Assembly (NCBI RefSeq): GCF_003233655.1
Contig: NZ_CP029830.1
Location: 670,501-734,500 of the forward strand
Length of the DNA stretch: 64,000 bases
Direction of reading: 5' to 3'
From: Azospirillum ramasamyi
GTDB taxonomy: Bacteria > Pseudomonadota > Alphaproteobacteria > Azospirillales > Azospirillaceae
A program made the translations under genes and the position numbers. Below the pieces are notes generated by a model. That model was given only the letters and a program-made list of their open reading frames with translations. It did no database searches and was not told the origin of the DNA. The stretch's first letter is position 1. Every line of letters begins with the position of its first letter. Positions 42,427 through 51,348 of this stretch are shown one piece after another.

Positions 42427-42986
42427 TGGCGGTGTCCCACGACCGGGAGCATGGGGTGGCGGGATTTCCCGCCACCCTTCTCCAGGCGGCCGACGCCGCG
42501 ATCTTCGTCGCTGCCGCCGCCGTGTCGATCCTGTCGCTGGTCGTGCTGTTCCTGTCGCTGGGGGGCGAGGTCGTGGTCCGCTACCTGACCACCCAGGGAA
42601 TGGGCTGGCCGTCCGAGATGCCGAACCTGCTGTTCCCCTGGCTGGTGATGGGCGGCGTGGTCGTGGCGGCGCAGAAGGGCGCGCATATCTCGGTCACGCT
42701 GCTGCTCGACATGCTTCCGCGCAGGGCGTCGCGGGCGCTGCTGCTGGCGATGCAGCTCCTGGTCGCGGCGACTTTCTTCTATCTCGCCTATATCGGCCTC
42801 GCCGTCATCGAGATCACCGGCAGCGAGGTCTACCCGGTGACGGGCGTCAGCGCCCGCTGGGCCTATCTGGCGCTGATCGCCGGCTTCGTCGGGGTGGGGC
42901 TGACCGCCGTCACCACCTTCCTGCGCCTGCTGATCACCGAGGATCCGCGGTCCGTCCGCGCCCATGTGTCGGAGGAAGAGCTATGA
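42426..42986 (+). CDS. dctQ: TRAP transporter small permease (DctQ family)
   Basis: A 186-residue membrane protein with four hydrophobic helices. The DctQ signature region is EMPNLLFPWLVMGGVVVAAQ with KGAHISVTLLLDMLP. It overlaps dctP and dctM by one and four bases. It bridges DctP to DctM in the Na+-driven importer. Confidence 0.9.
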   Translation: MAVSHDREHGVAGFPATLLQAADAAIFVAAAAVSILSLVVLFLSLGGEVVVRYLTTQGMGWPSEMPNLLFPWLVMGGVVVAAQKGAHISVTLLLDMLPRRASRALLLAMQLLVAATFFYLAYIGLAVIEITGSEVYPVTGVSARWAYLALIAGFVGVGLTAVTTFLRLLITEDPRSVRAHVSEEEL

Positions 42987-44242
42987 CCGTCGTGATGGTC
43001 GCCGTCTTCGCCGTTCTTCTGCTTCTCTCATTCCCCGTCGGCTATGCGCTGGTCATCAGTTCGGGGGCCGCCGTGATGACGATGGGCTCCGTCCCTTCCG
43101 TCATCGCGGTCATCAAGCTGTTCCAGCCGACCCAGAGCTTCCCGCTGCTGGCGATCCCGTTCTTCATCCTGTCCGGCGCGCTGATGATGAGCGGCACGCT
43201 GGGCCAGAAGCTGGTTCGCTTCGCCGCGGCGCTGGTCGGGCGCTTCCACGGCGGGCTGGCGCAGGTCACCGTCGTCGGCTCCACCATCTTCGGCGGCGTG
43301 TCCGGCTCCGCCGTGGCCGAGGCGTCGGCGCTCGGCTCCATGCTGATCCCCTGGCAGAAGCGCGAGGGCTATCCTGCGGCGTTCGGCGCCGCGGCGACCG
43401 CCTCGTCGTCGGTGATCGCCGGGCTGATCCCGCCGTCGATCCCGCTGATCCTCTATGCCGCGGTGTCGAACGCCTCCATCGCCTCGCTGTTCCTCGCCGG
43501 CATCCTGCCGGGCCTGATGCTGGCCGGCGGCATGATGGTCGTCTGCTATGTCAGCGGCCGCATGCGCAATTTCCCCCTGCTGAAGAGCGAGGGCGGTCTG
43601 CGGGCGCTGGGGATGGCAACCGTCACGGCGCTGCCGGCGCTGCTGATGCCGGCCTTCATCCTGGTGCTGCTGCGCTTCGGCATCGCCACCCCGACCGAGG
43701 TCAGCGTCATCGCCGTCGCCTACGCCCTGCTGGTCAGCGTGCTGATCTACCGCGACCTGACGGTGAAGCGCATCTATGCCGCGCTGCTGGCCACGGTGGT
43801 GACCACGGGCGTGGTCATGCTGGTCATCGCCGCCTCGAACCTCGTCGGCTATGTGCTGATCACCGAAGCGATCCCGAACGCGGTCGCCTCTTACGCCGAA
43901 AGCGTGCTGAAGGAGCCGTGGCTGATCATCCTGGCGATGAACCTGATCATGCTGGTGGTGGGCATGTTCCTCGACCTGCCGGCGGCGATCCTGCTGCTGG
44001 GCCCCACCTTCGTCGCCGTCGGCGGCGCCATCGGCATGGACCCGATCCAGCTCGGCATCATGATGGCCGTCAATCTCAGCATCGGCCTGTTCACCCCGCC
44101 CATCGGCACCACCCTGTTCATCTCCGCCGCCATTTCCCGCGAGCCCATCGGCGCCATCGTGCGCGAGCTGTGGCCCTTCTATCTGGTGGCGCTGACGGTG
44201 CTGGGGCTGGTGTCCTACGTGCCGGCGACGATCCTGTACTGA
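42983..44242 (+). CDS. dctM: TRAP transporter large permease (DctM family)
   Basis: A 419-residue integral membrane subunit with about 12 hydrophobic segments. Family segments: FPLLAIPFFILSGALMMSGT, STIFGGVSGSAVAEASALGS, AGLIPPSIPLILYA, and MDPIQLGIMMAVNLSIGLFT-PPIG. Length standard. Forms the Na+/substrate channel with DctQ. Confidence 0.94.
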   Translation: MTVVMVAVFAVLLLLSFPVGYALVISSGAAVMTMGSVPSVIAVIKLFQPTQSFPLLAIPFFILSGALMMSGTLGQKLVRFAAALVGRFHGGLAQVTVVGSTIFGGVSGSAVAEASALGSMLIPWQKREGYPAAFGAAATASSSVIAGLIPPSIPLILYAAVSNASIASLFLAGILPGLMLAGGMMVVCYVSGRMRNFPLLKSEGGLRALGMATVTALPALLMPAFILVLLRFGIATPTEVSVIAVAYALLVSVLIYRDLTVKRIYAALLATVVTTGVVMLVIAASNLVGYVLITEAIPNAVASYAESVLKEPWLIILAMNLIMLVVGMFLDLPAAILLLGPTFVAVGGAIGMDPIQLGIMMAVNLSIGLFTPPIGTTLFISAAISREPIGAIVRELWPFYLVALTVLGLVSYVPATILY

Positions 44243-44276
44243 TCCGGCAGCACCTCTATCCAAGGACGTTCATACG

Positions 44277-45164
44277 ATGACGACAGTCGGTTTCATCGGC
44301 CTCGGCTCCATGGGCATGCCGATGGCGCGCAATCTGCTGGCGAAGGGGTTCAAGGTCCGGGGCTTCGACGTGCGGACGGAGAGCGTCCGGGCGCTGGAAG
44401 GCGCGGGCGGAACGGGCGCCTCCAGTGCCGCCGCCGCGGCGGCGGGGGCGGATGCGCTGGTCCTGATGGTGGTGAATGCCGCCCAGGCCGACGCCGCCCT
44501 CTTCGCCGACGGCGCGCTGGAGGCCCTGCCGGCCGGCGCGTCGGTGATCCTGATGGCGACCTGCCCGCCGGGCGCGGTCGCCGCCCTGGCGGAGCGGGTG
44601 GAGGCGGAGGGCCGCCGCTTCGTCGACGCTCCCGTCTCCGGCGGGGTGGTGGGCGCCGTCGCCGGCACGCTGTCGATCATGGCGGCGGCTCCGGCGGAGA
44701 CGGTGGAGCGGGTGCGCCCGGTCCTGGCCGCCATGGGCGACAAGGTGTTCCATGTCGGCGGGACGCCGGGGCAGGGCGCCACGGTGAAGACCGTCAACCA
44801 GCTGCTGTGCGGCGTCCACATCGCCGTGGTGGCGGAGGCATTCGCGCTGGCCGCCAAGGTCGGCGTGGATCTGAAGGTCCTGCTGGAGATCATGAGCGGG
44901 TCGTCGGCATCGAGCTGGATGCTGAAGGACCGCGGTCCCCGCATGCTGGAGGCGGAGCCGGACATCACCAGCGCCGTCGACATCTTCGTCAAGGATCTCG
45001 GCATCGTGCTGGAGGCCGGGCGCGACGCCAAGGCGGCCCTGCCGCTGGCCGCCGTCGCCCACCAGATGTTCCTGGCGACCTCCGGGCGCGGCGAGGGGAC
45101 GATGGACGACAGCCAGGTGATCCGCAGCTATCACGCGGTCAACGGTACGCCCCTGCCGCGCTGA
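44277..45164 (+). CDS. Beta-hydroxyacid dehydrogenase (HIBADH/L-threonate dehydrogenase-like)
   Basis: A 295-residue NAD(P)-dependent dehydrogenase of the 3-hydroxyisobutyrate family. Nucleotide motif VGFIGLGSMGMPMARNLL, substrate motif FVDAPVSGGVVGAVAGTLSI (the DAPVSGG box), and catalytic Lys in GATVKTVNQLLCG. It resembles LtnD-type L-threonate and 2-hydroxymethylglutarate dehydrogenases. Last gene of the SDR-transketolase-TRAP operon; it implies that the imported compound or an intermediate is a 3-hydroxy acid. A terminator follows. Confidence 0.9.
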   Translation: MTTVGFIGLGSMGMPMARNLLAKGFKVRGFDVRTESVRALEGAGGTGASSAAAAAAGADALVLMVVNAAQADAALFADGALEALPAGASVILMATCPPGAVAALAERVEAEGRRFVDAPVSGGVVGAVAGTLSIMAAAPAETVERVRPVLAAMGDKVFHVGGTPGQGATVKTVNQLLCGVHIAVVAEAFALAAKVGVDLKVLLEIMSGSSASSWMLKDRGPRMLEAEPDITSAVDIFVKDLGIVLEAGRDAKAALPLAAVAHQMFLATSGRGEGTMDDSQVIRSYHAVNGTPLPR

Positions 45165-45175
45165 ACCAAAAGGGT

Positions 45176-45201
45176 CCGGGAGCCTCGTCTCAGGCTCCCG
45201 G
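45176..45201. terminator. Bidirectional terminator between converging operons
   Basis: Perfect 10-base stem CCGGGAGCCT/AGGCTCCCGG, loop CGTCTC, preceded by AAAAGGG. The stop codon of the leuD-like gene lies in the loop. It ends both the plus-strand TRAP operon and the minus-strand 13-gene operon. Confidence 0.75.
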
Positions 45202-45786
45202 CACCACCCAGGGCCGGGCCTCGGCGTCGGCCCGGTCGAAGGCGTCGATGGCATCCTGATGGCGCAGGGTCAGCGCCACGTCGTCCAGGCCTTCGACGAG
45301 ACATTCCTTCTTGAACGGGTCGATGGCGAAGGACAGCGCCCGCCCGTCCGGGCCGGTCAGGGTCTGGGCCGGCAGGTCCACAATGACCTCGGCTCCCGGA
45401 GCCTCCTGCAATTGGCGGCGCAGCGCCGCCGCCGCATCCTCCGGCAGGATGATGGTGAGCAGGCCGTTCTTGGCGGCGTTGGCGGCGAAGATGTCGCCGA
45501 AGCTGGGGGCGACGACGCAGCGGAAGCCGCCGTCCACCAGCGCATAGACCGCCCCTTCCCGCGAGGATCCGCAGCCGAAATTGCGGTCGGTCACCAGGAC
45601 GCGGGCGCCGGCATAGGCCGGGTCGTCCAGCGGGAAACCCGGCTTGCGCTCGTCATGGAACAGGAAGTTGCCGTAGCCGGCGCTACGCGGCTTCTTCAGG
45701 AAGCGGGCGGGCAGCAGCTGGTCGGTGTCGATGTTGGCGATGTCGAGCGGCACCGCCGGCGCGGTCAGCGTGACGAAGGGTTCCAT
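45190..45786 (-). CDS. LeuD-like hydro-lyase, small subunit
   Basis: A 198-residue aconitase-superfamily swivel domain. ANIDTDQLLPARFLKK and FGCGSSREGAVYAL are the LeuD signatures. Paired with the LeuC-like gene upstream (2-base gap). It forms an iron-sulfur hydratase or isomerase. Its place at the end of a transport-catabolic operon, rather than with leuB, suggests a dicarboxylate such as citraconate or dimethylmaleate rather than isopropylmalate. Leucine biosynthesis cannot be excluded. Confidence 0.9.
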   Translation of the reverse strand: MEPFVTLTAPAVPLDIANIDTDQLLPARFLKKPRSAGYGNFLFHDERKPGFPLDDPAYAGARVLVTDRNFGCGSSREGAVYALVDGGFRCVVAPSFGDIFAANAAKNGLLTIILPEDAAAALRRQLQEAPGAEVIVDLPAQTLTGPDGRALSFAIDPFKKECLVEGLDDVALTLRHQDAIDAFDRADAEARPWVVPGA

Positions 45787-45787
45787 T

Positions 45788-47194
45788 CTACGACGCTCCC
45801 AGCTTGCGGACATCGGTGAGCCGCCCGGTCGCGGCGGCGGCGGCGGCCATCGCCGGGCTCATCAGGTGGGTGCGGGCGTTCGGCCCCTGGCGGCCGGGGA
45901 AGTTGCGGTTGGTGGTAGAGGCGCAGCGCTCCCCCGCCGGAACGAGATCGCCGTTGATGCCCACGCACATGGAGCAGCCCGGCTCCCCCCATTCCAGACC
46001 GGCGTCGATGAACACGCGGTCCAACCCCTCCGCCTCGGCCTGCCGGCGGACCGGGACCGATCCCGGCACCACCAGACCCGGCACCACGGCGCGCCGGCCG
46101 CGCAGCACCGCGGCGGCGCCGCGCAGATCCTCCAAACGGGCGTTGGTGCAGGAGCCGATGAAGACGCGGTCGATCGCCACATCCTCCAGCGCCATGCCGG
46201 GGGCGAGGCCCATGTAATCCAGCATCTTGCGCATCTGGCCGGCACGCACCGGGTCGGCCTCGGCAGCGGGATCGGGAACCGCCGCCGTCACCGGAACCGC
46301 CGTCTCCGGGCTGGTGCCCCAGGTCACGGCCGGGGCGATGGCGGCGGCGTCCAGCGTCACCTCGCGGTCGAAGACGGCGCCCGCGTCGCTGGCCAGGGTC
46401 CGCCAATGCGCCACCGCCCGGTCGAGCAGCGCGCCCTTGGGCGCGTAATGCCGCCCCTCGATCCAGGCGAAGGTGGTGTCGTCGGGGGCGATCATGCCGG
46501 CCCGCGCGCCCGCCTCGATCGACATGTTGCAGACGGTCAGGCGGCCTTCCATCGACAGGGCGCGGATGGCGCTGCCGGCATACTCGATGACATGGCCGGC
46601 GGCACCGTCGGCGCCGATGGCGGCGATCACCGCCAGGATCAGATCCTTGGCCGTCACATGCGGCCCCAAAACCCCGTCCACGGTGATGCGCATGGTCCTG
46701 GGCCGGCGCTGCCACAGCGTCTGCGTCGCCAGCACATGCGACACCTCGGTCGCCCCGATGCCGAAGGCCAGCGCGCCGAAGGCGCCATGGGTGGAGGTGT
46801 GGCTGTCGCCGCAGACGATGGTCAGGCCGGGCAGGGTCAAGCCCTGTTCCGGCGCCAGCACATGGACGATGCCCTGCGCCGGATCGTGCAGGCCGAAATG
46901 GCGCAGGCCGTGGCGGCCGGCATTCGCCTCCAGCATCGTCACCATGTTGGCGATCTCGGGGTCGGCGATCGGCTTCGCCCGGCTGTGCGACGGCACGTAA
47001 TGGTCGGCGACGGCGAAGGTCAGTTCCGGCCGGCGGACCTTGCGGCCGGCATGGTCGATCATGCCGAAGGCGTGGAAGGAGCCCTCGTGCAGGAAATGAC
47101 GGTCGATGGCGAGCAGGGCCTGACCGTCGGGCCGGGTCGCCACGACATGGGCGTCCCAGACCTTCTCGAACAGGCTGCGTGGCTGCGATGTCAT
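45788..47194 (-). CDS. LeuC-like hydro-lyase, large subunit
   Basis: A 468-residue large subunit with a 4Fe-4S cluster. Seen: [32 protein letters not shown], cluster cysteines in [16 protein letters not shown] and [11 protein letters not shown], and a C-terminal NRNFPGRQG. Length as LeuC. Substrate residues do not let me separate isopropylmalate isomerase from dimethylmaleate/citraconate hydratase. The start overlaps the end of the flavoprotein gene by 4 bases. Confidence 0.9.
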   Translation of the reverse strand: MTSQPRSLFEKVWDAHVVATRPDGQALLAIDRHFLHEGSFHAFGMIDHAGRKVRRPELTFAVADHYVPSHSRAKPIADPEIANMVTMLEANAGRHGLRHFGLHDPAQGIVHVLAPEQGLTLPGLTIVCGDSHTSTHGAFGALAFGIGATEVSHVLATQTLWQRRPRTMRITVDGVLGPHVTAKDLILAVIAAIGADGAAGHVIEYAGSAIRALSMEGRLTVCNMSIEAGARAGMIAPDDTTFAWIEGRHYAPKGALLDRAVAHWRTLASDAGAVFDREVTLDAAAIAPAVTWGTSPETAVPVTAAVPDPAAEADPVRAGQMRKMLDYMGLAPGMALEDVAIDRVFIGSCTNARLEDLRGAAAVLRGRRAVVPGLVVPGSVPVRRQAEAEGLDRVFIDAGLEWGEPGCSMCVGINGDLVPAGERCASTTNRNFPGRQGPNARTHLMSPAMAAAAAATGRLTDVRKLGAS

Positions 47195-48600
47195 CGGCTG
47201 GTTTCCTCCCTTGCGGCGCTTGCGGCGGCTGAACCGGCGATGCGCCCGAGCGCCACCGCGGTCAGCAGGCCGTTGCCGGACAGATAGCCGGACGCCTTGG
47301 ATCCCGAGACGCCGCAGGCGGCGCCGCCGGCGGCATAGAGGTTGGGCAGCGGCGCGCCGCTGCCGTCCAGAACGCGCGCGTCGTCATCGACGACCAGCCC
47401 GCCCTGGGTGTGGAACAGGGCGCCGGTGACGCGGACGGCGCGGTAGGGCGGCGCCAGCGGGGCCGAACCGGCGAAGCTGCGGCCGAAGCCGTCGCTTCCG
47501 CCCTCCGTCTTCAGCCGGTCGGTGTCGGCCAGCGTGGCGGCGAGGGCGTCGGCGTCGATCCTCATCTGCCGGGCAAGTTCCGCGGGGGTGTCGGCGGTCA
47601 GCACCGCGCCCATCGCCTCGGCCTGCCGGAAATCCTCGAACTGGCGGGCGATGGCGGCGATCCGTTCGTCGAACACGGTCCAGGCGATGCCGTCGGGCTG
47701 GCGCAGCACGAGCGCGGCCTGTTCCGAATAGCCCTGCGCCTCGTTGGAGAAGCGCCGGCCCCCGGTGTTCACCTGCACGCCGCCCTCGGTGATCGTCGCC
47801 CAGGTGACGAGGATGCCGGCGGGATGGGCGACGGAACCGTGGCCCTGATGCCCCGACAGATGCCGGGTTGCGGCACCCAGCGCCTCGCCCCACAGCAGCG
47901 CGTCGCCCTGGTTGCCGGGATGGCCGAAATAGAGCGCGTCGGCCAGCTCCGGCACATGCCGCTCGACCAGCGCCCTGTTGCCGCCATAGCCGTTGCAGGC
48001 GAGGACCAGCGCAGCGCAGCCGACCGGCTCGACGCTGCCGTCGGGGCGGGTGATCTCCACGCCGCGGACCAGAGGCCCATCGGCATAGAGCGCGGTGACG
48101 TGGGCCTCGCACAGCACGTCGATGCCGGATTCCTCCACCGCACCGCGCAGGCGGTCGATCAGTTCGGCGCCCGAGCGGCTGGGCAGCCCGTGCATGCGCC
48201 GGGCGCCGTGTCCCGGATAGCTGAAATTGTCCACCACCGAGAAGGGCAGGCCGTAGCGGTCGGCCAGCCATTCCAGCGCCGGTCCGACGGCCTGGGTGAC
48301 GCGGGCGACCGCTGCCGGGTCCGGTTCGCCCTTCGCCTTGGCCACGATGTCGGCGGCGAAGCGTTCCGGGCTGTCCTCGATCCCGGCATCGCGCTGCCAG
48401 CGGGTGCCCGGCGCCGGGATCAGCCCGGCCGACAGGGCGGTGGAGCCCTGGGGCAGCGCGTCGCGCTCCAGCACCAGCACGCCGGCGCCCCGCTCGTGGG
48501 CGGCCAGCGCCGCGACCATGCCGGCGGCCCCGCCGCCGATCACCAGGACGGGAACCGTGACCCCGAACTCCACGCCGTCGGCGGGCAGGATGCGGCTCAT
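47191..48600 (-). CDS. FAD-dependent oxidoreductase (fumarate reductase/ketosteroid dehydrogenase-like)
   Basis: A 469-residue flavoprotein. FAD motif [20 protein letters not shown] with the distal Glu (LVLERD), and a C-terminal FAD contact in [20 protein letters not shown]. The middle, capping-type domain and [16 protein letters not shown] resemble the succinate dehydrogenase/fumarate reductase flavoprotein superfamily, enzymes that add or remove hydrogen across an activated C-C bond. No export signal. Couples by 4-base overlaps to genes on both sides. I infer reduction or desaturation of an unsaturated acid or imide in the pathway. Confidence 0.88.
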   Translation of the reverse strand: MSRILPADGVEFGVTVPVLVIGGGAAGMVAALAAHERGAGVLVLERDALPQGSTALSAGLIPAPGTRWQRDAGIEDSPERFAADIVAKAKGEPDPAAVARVTQAVGPALEWLADRYGLPFSVVDNFSYPGHGARRMHGLPSRSGAELIDRLRGAVEESGIDVLCEAHVTALYADGPLVRGVEITRPDGSVEPVGCAALVLACNGYGGNRALVERHVPELADALYFGHPGNQGDALLWGEALGAATRHLSGHQGHGSVAHPAGILVTWATITEGGVQVNTGGRRFSNEAQGYSEQAALVLRQPDGIAWTVFDERIAAIARQFEDFRQAEAMGAVLTADTPAELARQMRIDADALAATLADTDRLKTEGGSDGFGRSFAGSAPLAPPYRAVRVTGALFHTQGGLVVDDDARVLDGSGAPLPNLYAAGGAACGVSGSKASGYLSGNGLLTAVALGRIAGSAAASAAREETSR

Positions 48601-49211
48601 GGGGGCGCCTCCTCCTCCAGCATCGCGGCGACCGTCGCCACGCGGCAGACCGGGCGCAGGGCGGCGACGGAGACCTCATGCACCTCGCGGCTGAAGGCGG
48701 CGCAGCCGTCCTCCAGCAGGATGGTGTCGAACTCCCGGACATGGGCGTCGCGCACGGTCGAGGCGACGCCGCCGTTGGTGACGATGCCGCAGACCAGCAG
48801 CCGCTCCACCCCGCATTTCCGCAGCACCCATTCCAGCCGCGACATGTAGAAGGCGGAATAGGCGACCTTCTCCACCTCGACATCGACCGGCTGCAGCGCG
48901 TCCACCGTGCGGTGCCCCCAGCTTCCGGGCCGGAAATCGCCCTTGGCGAGGAAGGGGCGCAGCGTCTTCAGATGGGGGGAGATCATCGGCTCGCCGCCGC
49001 GGCCGGGCACCAGGGTGAAGTTGGTGGAGATCACCCAGCCGCCGCGAGAGCGCAGCCGGTCGGCCAGCGGCTTCACCCGCTCCGGCAGCGCCAGGATCTC
49101 CGGCGCGGTCTGCCCGGCGCGGCCATAGGCGCCTTCCGGGTGGATGAAGTCGTTCTGCAGGTCGCAGACCAGCAGGGCGGTGCGTTCGATGGGAATCGCG
49201 GTGCCGCTCAT
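48597..49211 (-). CDS. Isochorismatase-like hydrolase lacking the nucleophilic Cys
   Basis: A 204-residue isochorismatase-fold protein. The catalytic Asp is in LLVCDLQNDFIHPEGAYG and the Lys in VEKVAYSAFYMSRLEW. The nucleophile motif, usually T-N-x-C-V-x-x-T, reads VTNGGVASTVRDA, so Cys is Gly. That substitution is known in true isochorismatases (PhzD, EntB) and in YecD-type proteins, so amidase chemistry by Cys is unlikely. AAAGGAG precedes the ATG. It sits between hyuA and the flavoprotein gene with 4-base overlaps. Confidence 0.88.
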   Translation of the reverse strand: MSGTAIPIERTALLVCDLQNDFIHPEGAYGRAGQTAPEILALPERVKPLADRLRSRGGWVISTNFTLVPGRGGEPMISPHLKTLRPFLAKGDFRPGSWGHRTVDALQPVDVEVEKVAYSAFYMSRLEWVLRKCGVERLLVCGIVTNGGVASTVRDAHVREFDTILLEDGCAAFSREVHEVSVAALRPVCRVATVAAMLEEEAPP

Positions 49212-51328
49212 CGGGCGCTCCTTTCCACGATGACGTTGCCGAAGCCGTCGACGCGGGCGCTGAGGTCGGGATCGATGACGGTGGTGGCGTCCGGCTGCTC
49301 CAGGATCGCCGGACCCTGGATGACGGCGCCGACCGGCAGGTCGAGGCGGTTGTAGACGGCGGTCTCGTGCCAGGCCCCGTCGAACCACACCGGGCGTGAG
49401 CCGGCATGGGCGCCCTCCATCGTCGTGCCCGCCGCGGGGGCCAGGGCCGAGAGGTCGAAATGCGGGCGGCGGCCGATGGCGGCGGTGCGCAGGTTGACGA
49501 TCTTGGCGCCGACGCCCGGCAGCAGCCGGCTGAAGGAGGCCTGATAGGCGCGCTCGAAGGCGGCGCGGATGGTGGCCTCGTCGATCCCGGTAGTGGGCCC
49601 GGTGGTGGGCCCGGCCGTGCCGTTTTCGACCGACACCGGCAGCGGCACGGCGACCGTGTGGGTCTGGCCGATGTAGTGCATGTCGAGTTCGAAGACGAGG
49701 TCGATGCGCTCGACGCTGAGGCCGGCGGATTCCACCACGGCGCGGGCGGATGCCGCTTCCTCCACCATGCGGCGGTCGAGCGATCCGGCGTCGATCCCCG
49801 CCAGCGGCAGGTTCAGCGTCTGCACCTGATCGTGGCGGATGTCGGCGATGACGCAGCCGAGCGCCGAGGTCACGCCGGGGAAGCGCGGCACCAGCGCCGC
49901 CTTCAACCCGACCTCCTTGATCAGCGCGCCGACATGCAGCGCGCCGCCGCCGCCGAAGGGCACGGCGGCGAATTTGGCCGGGTCGTGGCCGCGCTCGATG
50001 GAGACGAGGCGGATGGCGCCGGCCATCTTGCTGTTGGCGATGCGCACCACCGCTTCCGCCGCCGCCATGACGTCGATGCCGAGCGGTTCGGCGACATGGG
50101 TGGCGATCGCCTTGCGGGCGGCGTCGACGTCCAGCCGCGCCAGTTTGCCGCCGATGGGACGCTCCGCATTGATGCGGCCGAGCAGCACGTTGGCGTCGGT
50201 CAGGGTCGGGCGGGTGTTGCCCTGGCCGTAGCAGACCGGCCCCGGCCGCGAGCCGGCGCTCTCCGGCCCGACCTGCAGCATGCCGCCGGGATCCACCCCG
50301 GCGATGGAGCCGCCGCCGGCGCCGATTGTGGTGATCTCGATCATCGGCGTGCGGACGACCAGCCCGAAATCGATGGTGGTCTGGGCGGCCAGCATGGTCT
50401 GCCCCTCCACCACCAGCGACACGTCGAAGCTGGTGCCGCCGAGGTCGCCGGTGATGACGTTGGGGAAGCCCGCCGCCTTGGCGATCGCCGCCGCGGCGAT
50501 GACGCCCGCCGCCGGCCCCGACAGGGCGGTGCGCACCGGCAGGCGCCGGGCGGTGTCGGTGGACATCACGCCGCCGTTCGACTGCACGATGTGGAAGCGT
50601 CCGCCGAAGCCCTCCCCGGCCAGCGCGTTGTCGAGCTTGGCGAGATAGCTGCCGACAACCGGCTGGAGATAGGCGTTCAGCGCGGTGGTGGAGGTGCGCT
50701 CGAACTCGCGGATTTCCGGCAGGATGCGGGAGGAGCATTCCAGGTTGGCGTTCGGCCAGACCTCGTGCGCCGCCTCCAGCGCCGCCAGCTCGTTGGCCGG
50801 GTTGGCGTAGGCGTTGATGAAGACGATGGCGAGCGCCTCCGCCCCCTGTTCGGCCAGCCGGCGGGCGCAAGCGCGAACCTCCTCCGGGTCGATTGCGGTG
50901 CGGACGGTGCCGTCGGCCAGCGTGCGCTCCGCCACCTCCAGACGCATGTCGCGGTCGACCACGGGGACGAAATCGCCCCACAGGCCCCAGGTGTGGCGGC
51001 GGTCGCGGCGGCGCATCTCCAGCACGTCGCGGAAGCCGGCGGTGGTGATCAGGCCGACCTTGGCGCCCTTGCGCTCCAGAAGCGCGTTGGTGCCGACGGT
51101 GGTGCCGTGGACGATGGAGCCCAGTTCTGCGACCGGGCCGAAGCTCTGCAGCCCGGCGAGGAAGCCGACCGCCTCGTCGCCGCGGTTGGAGGGAACCTTG
51201 GCGGTGCGGAAGCTGCCGCGCGCCTCGTCGTAATGGAACAGGTCGGTGAAGGTGCCGCCGACATCGACGCCGACGATAGCGCCCTTGGCGGCACCCTTGG
51301 CGGCACCCGTGGAAATACCGTTGCTCAT
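49208..51328 (-). CDS. hyuA: Hydantoinase/oxoprolinase subunit A
   Basis: A 706-residue HyuA-family subunit. ATP-grasp/actin-like nucleotide motif AIVGVDVGGTFTDLFHY, VHGTTVGTNALLERKG, TALSGPAAGVIAAAAIA, and GDLGGTSFDVSLVVEG. With HyuB it performs ATP-dependent ring opening of 5-oxoproline, N-methylhydantoin, caprolactam, or carboxylation of ketones in relatives. The N-terminus has a GAAKGAAKGA repeat from a 12-base duplication, absent in most homologues. hyuB is 20 bases upstream. Confidence 0.93.
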   Translation of the reverse strand: MSNGISTGAAKGAAKGAIVGVDVGGTFTDLFHYDEARGSFRTAKVPSNRGDEAVGFLAGLQSFGPVAELGSIVHGTTVGTNALLERKGAKVGLITTAGFRDVLEMRRRDRRHTWGLWGDFVPVVDRDMRLEVAERTLADGTVRTAIDPEEVRACARRLAEQGAEALAIVFINAYANPANELAALEAAHEVWPNANLECSSRILPEIREFERTSTTALNAYLQPVVGSYLAKLDNALAGEGFGGRFHIVQSNGGVMSTDTARRLPVRTALSGPAAGVIAAAAIAKAAGFPNVITGDLGGTSFDVSLVVEGQTMLAAQTTIDFGLVVRTPMIEITTIGAGGGSIAGVDPGGMLQVGPESAGSRPGPVCYGQGNTRPTLTDANVLLGRINAERPIGGKLARLDVDAARKAIATHVAEPLGIDVMAAAEAVVRIANSKMAGAIRLVSIERGHDPAKFAAVPFGGGGALHVGALIKEVGLKAALVPRFPGVTSALGCVIADIRHDQVQTLNLPLAGIDAGSLDRRMVEEAASARAVVESAGLSVERIDLVFELDMHYIGQTHTVAVPLPVSVENGTAGPTTGPTTGIDEATIRAAFERAYQASFSRLLPGVGAKIVNLRTAAIGRRPHFDLSALAPAAGTTMEGAHAGSRPVWFDGAWHETAVYNRLDLPVGAVIQGPAILEQPDATTVIDPDLSARVDGFGNVIVERSAR

Positions 51329-51348
51329 GGTCTTGGATTCCAGAATCG

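Noticed and set aside
45190-47194. Simple assignment of leuC/leuD to leucine biosynthesis
   Set aside because: The genes lie at the end of a transport-catabolic operon without leuA or leuB, so the catabolic hydratase reading is preferred, though biosynthesis is not excluded.
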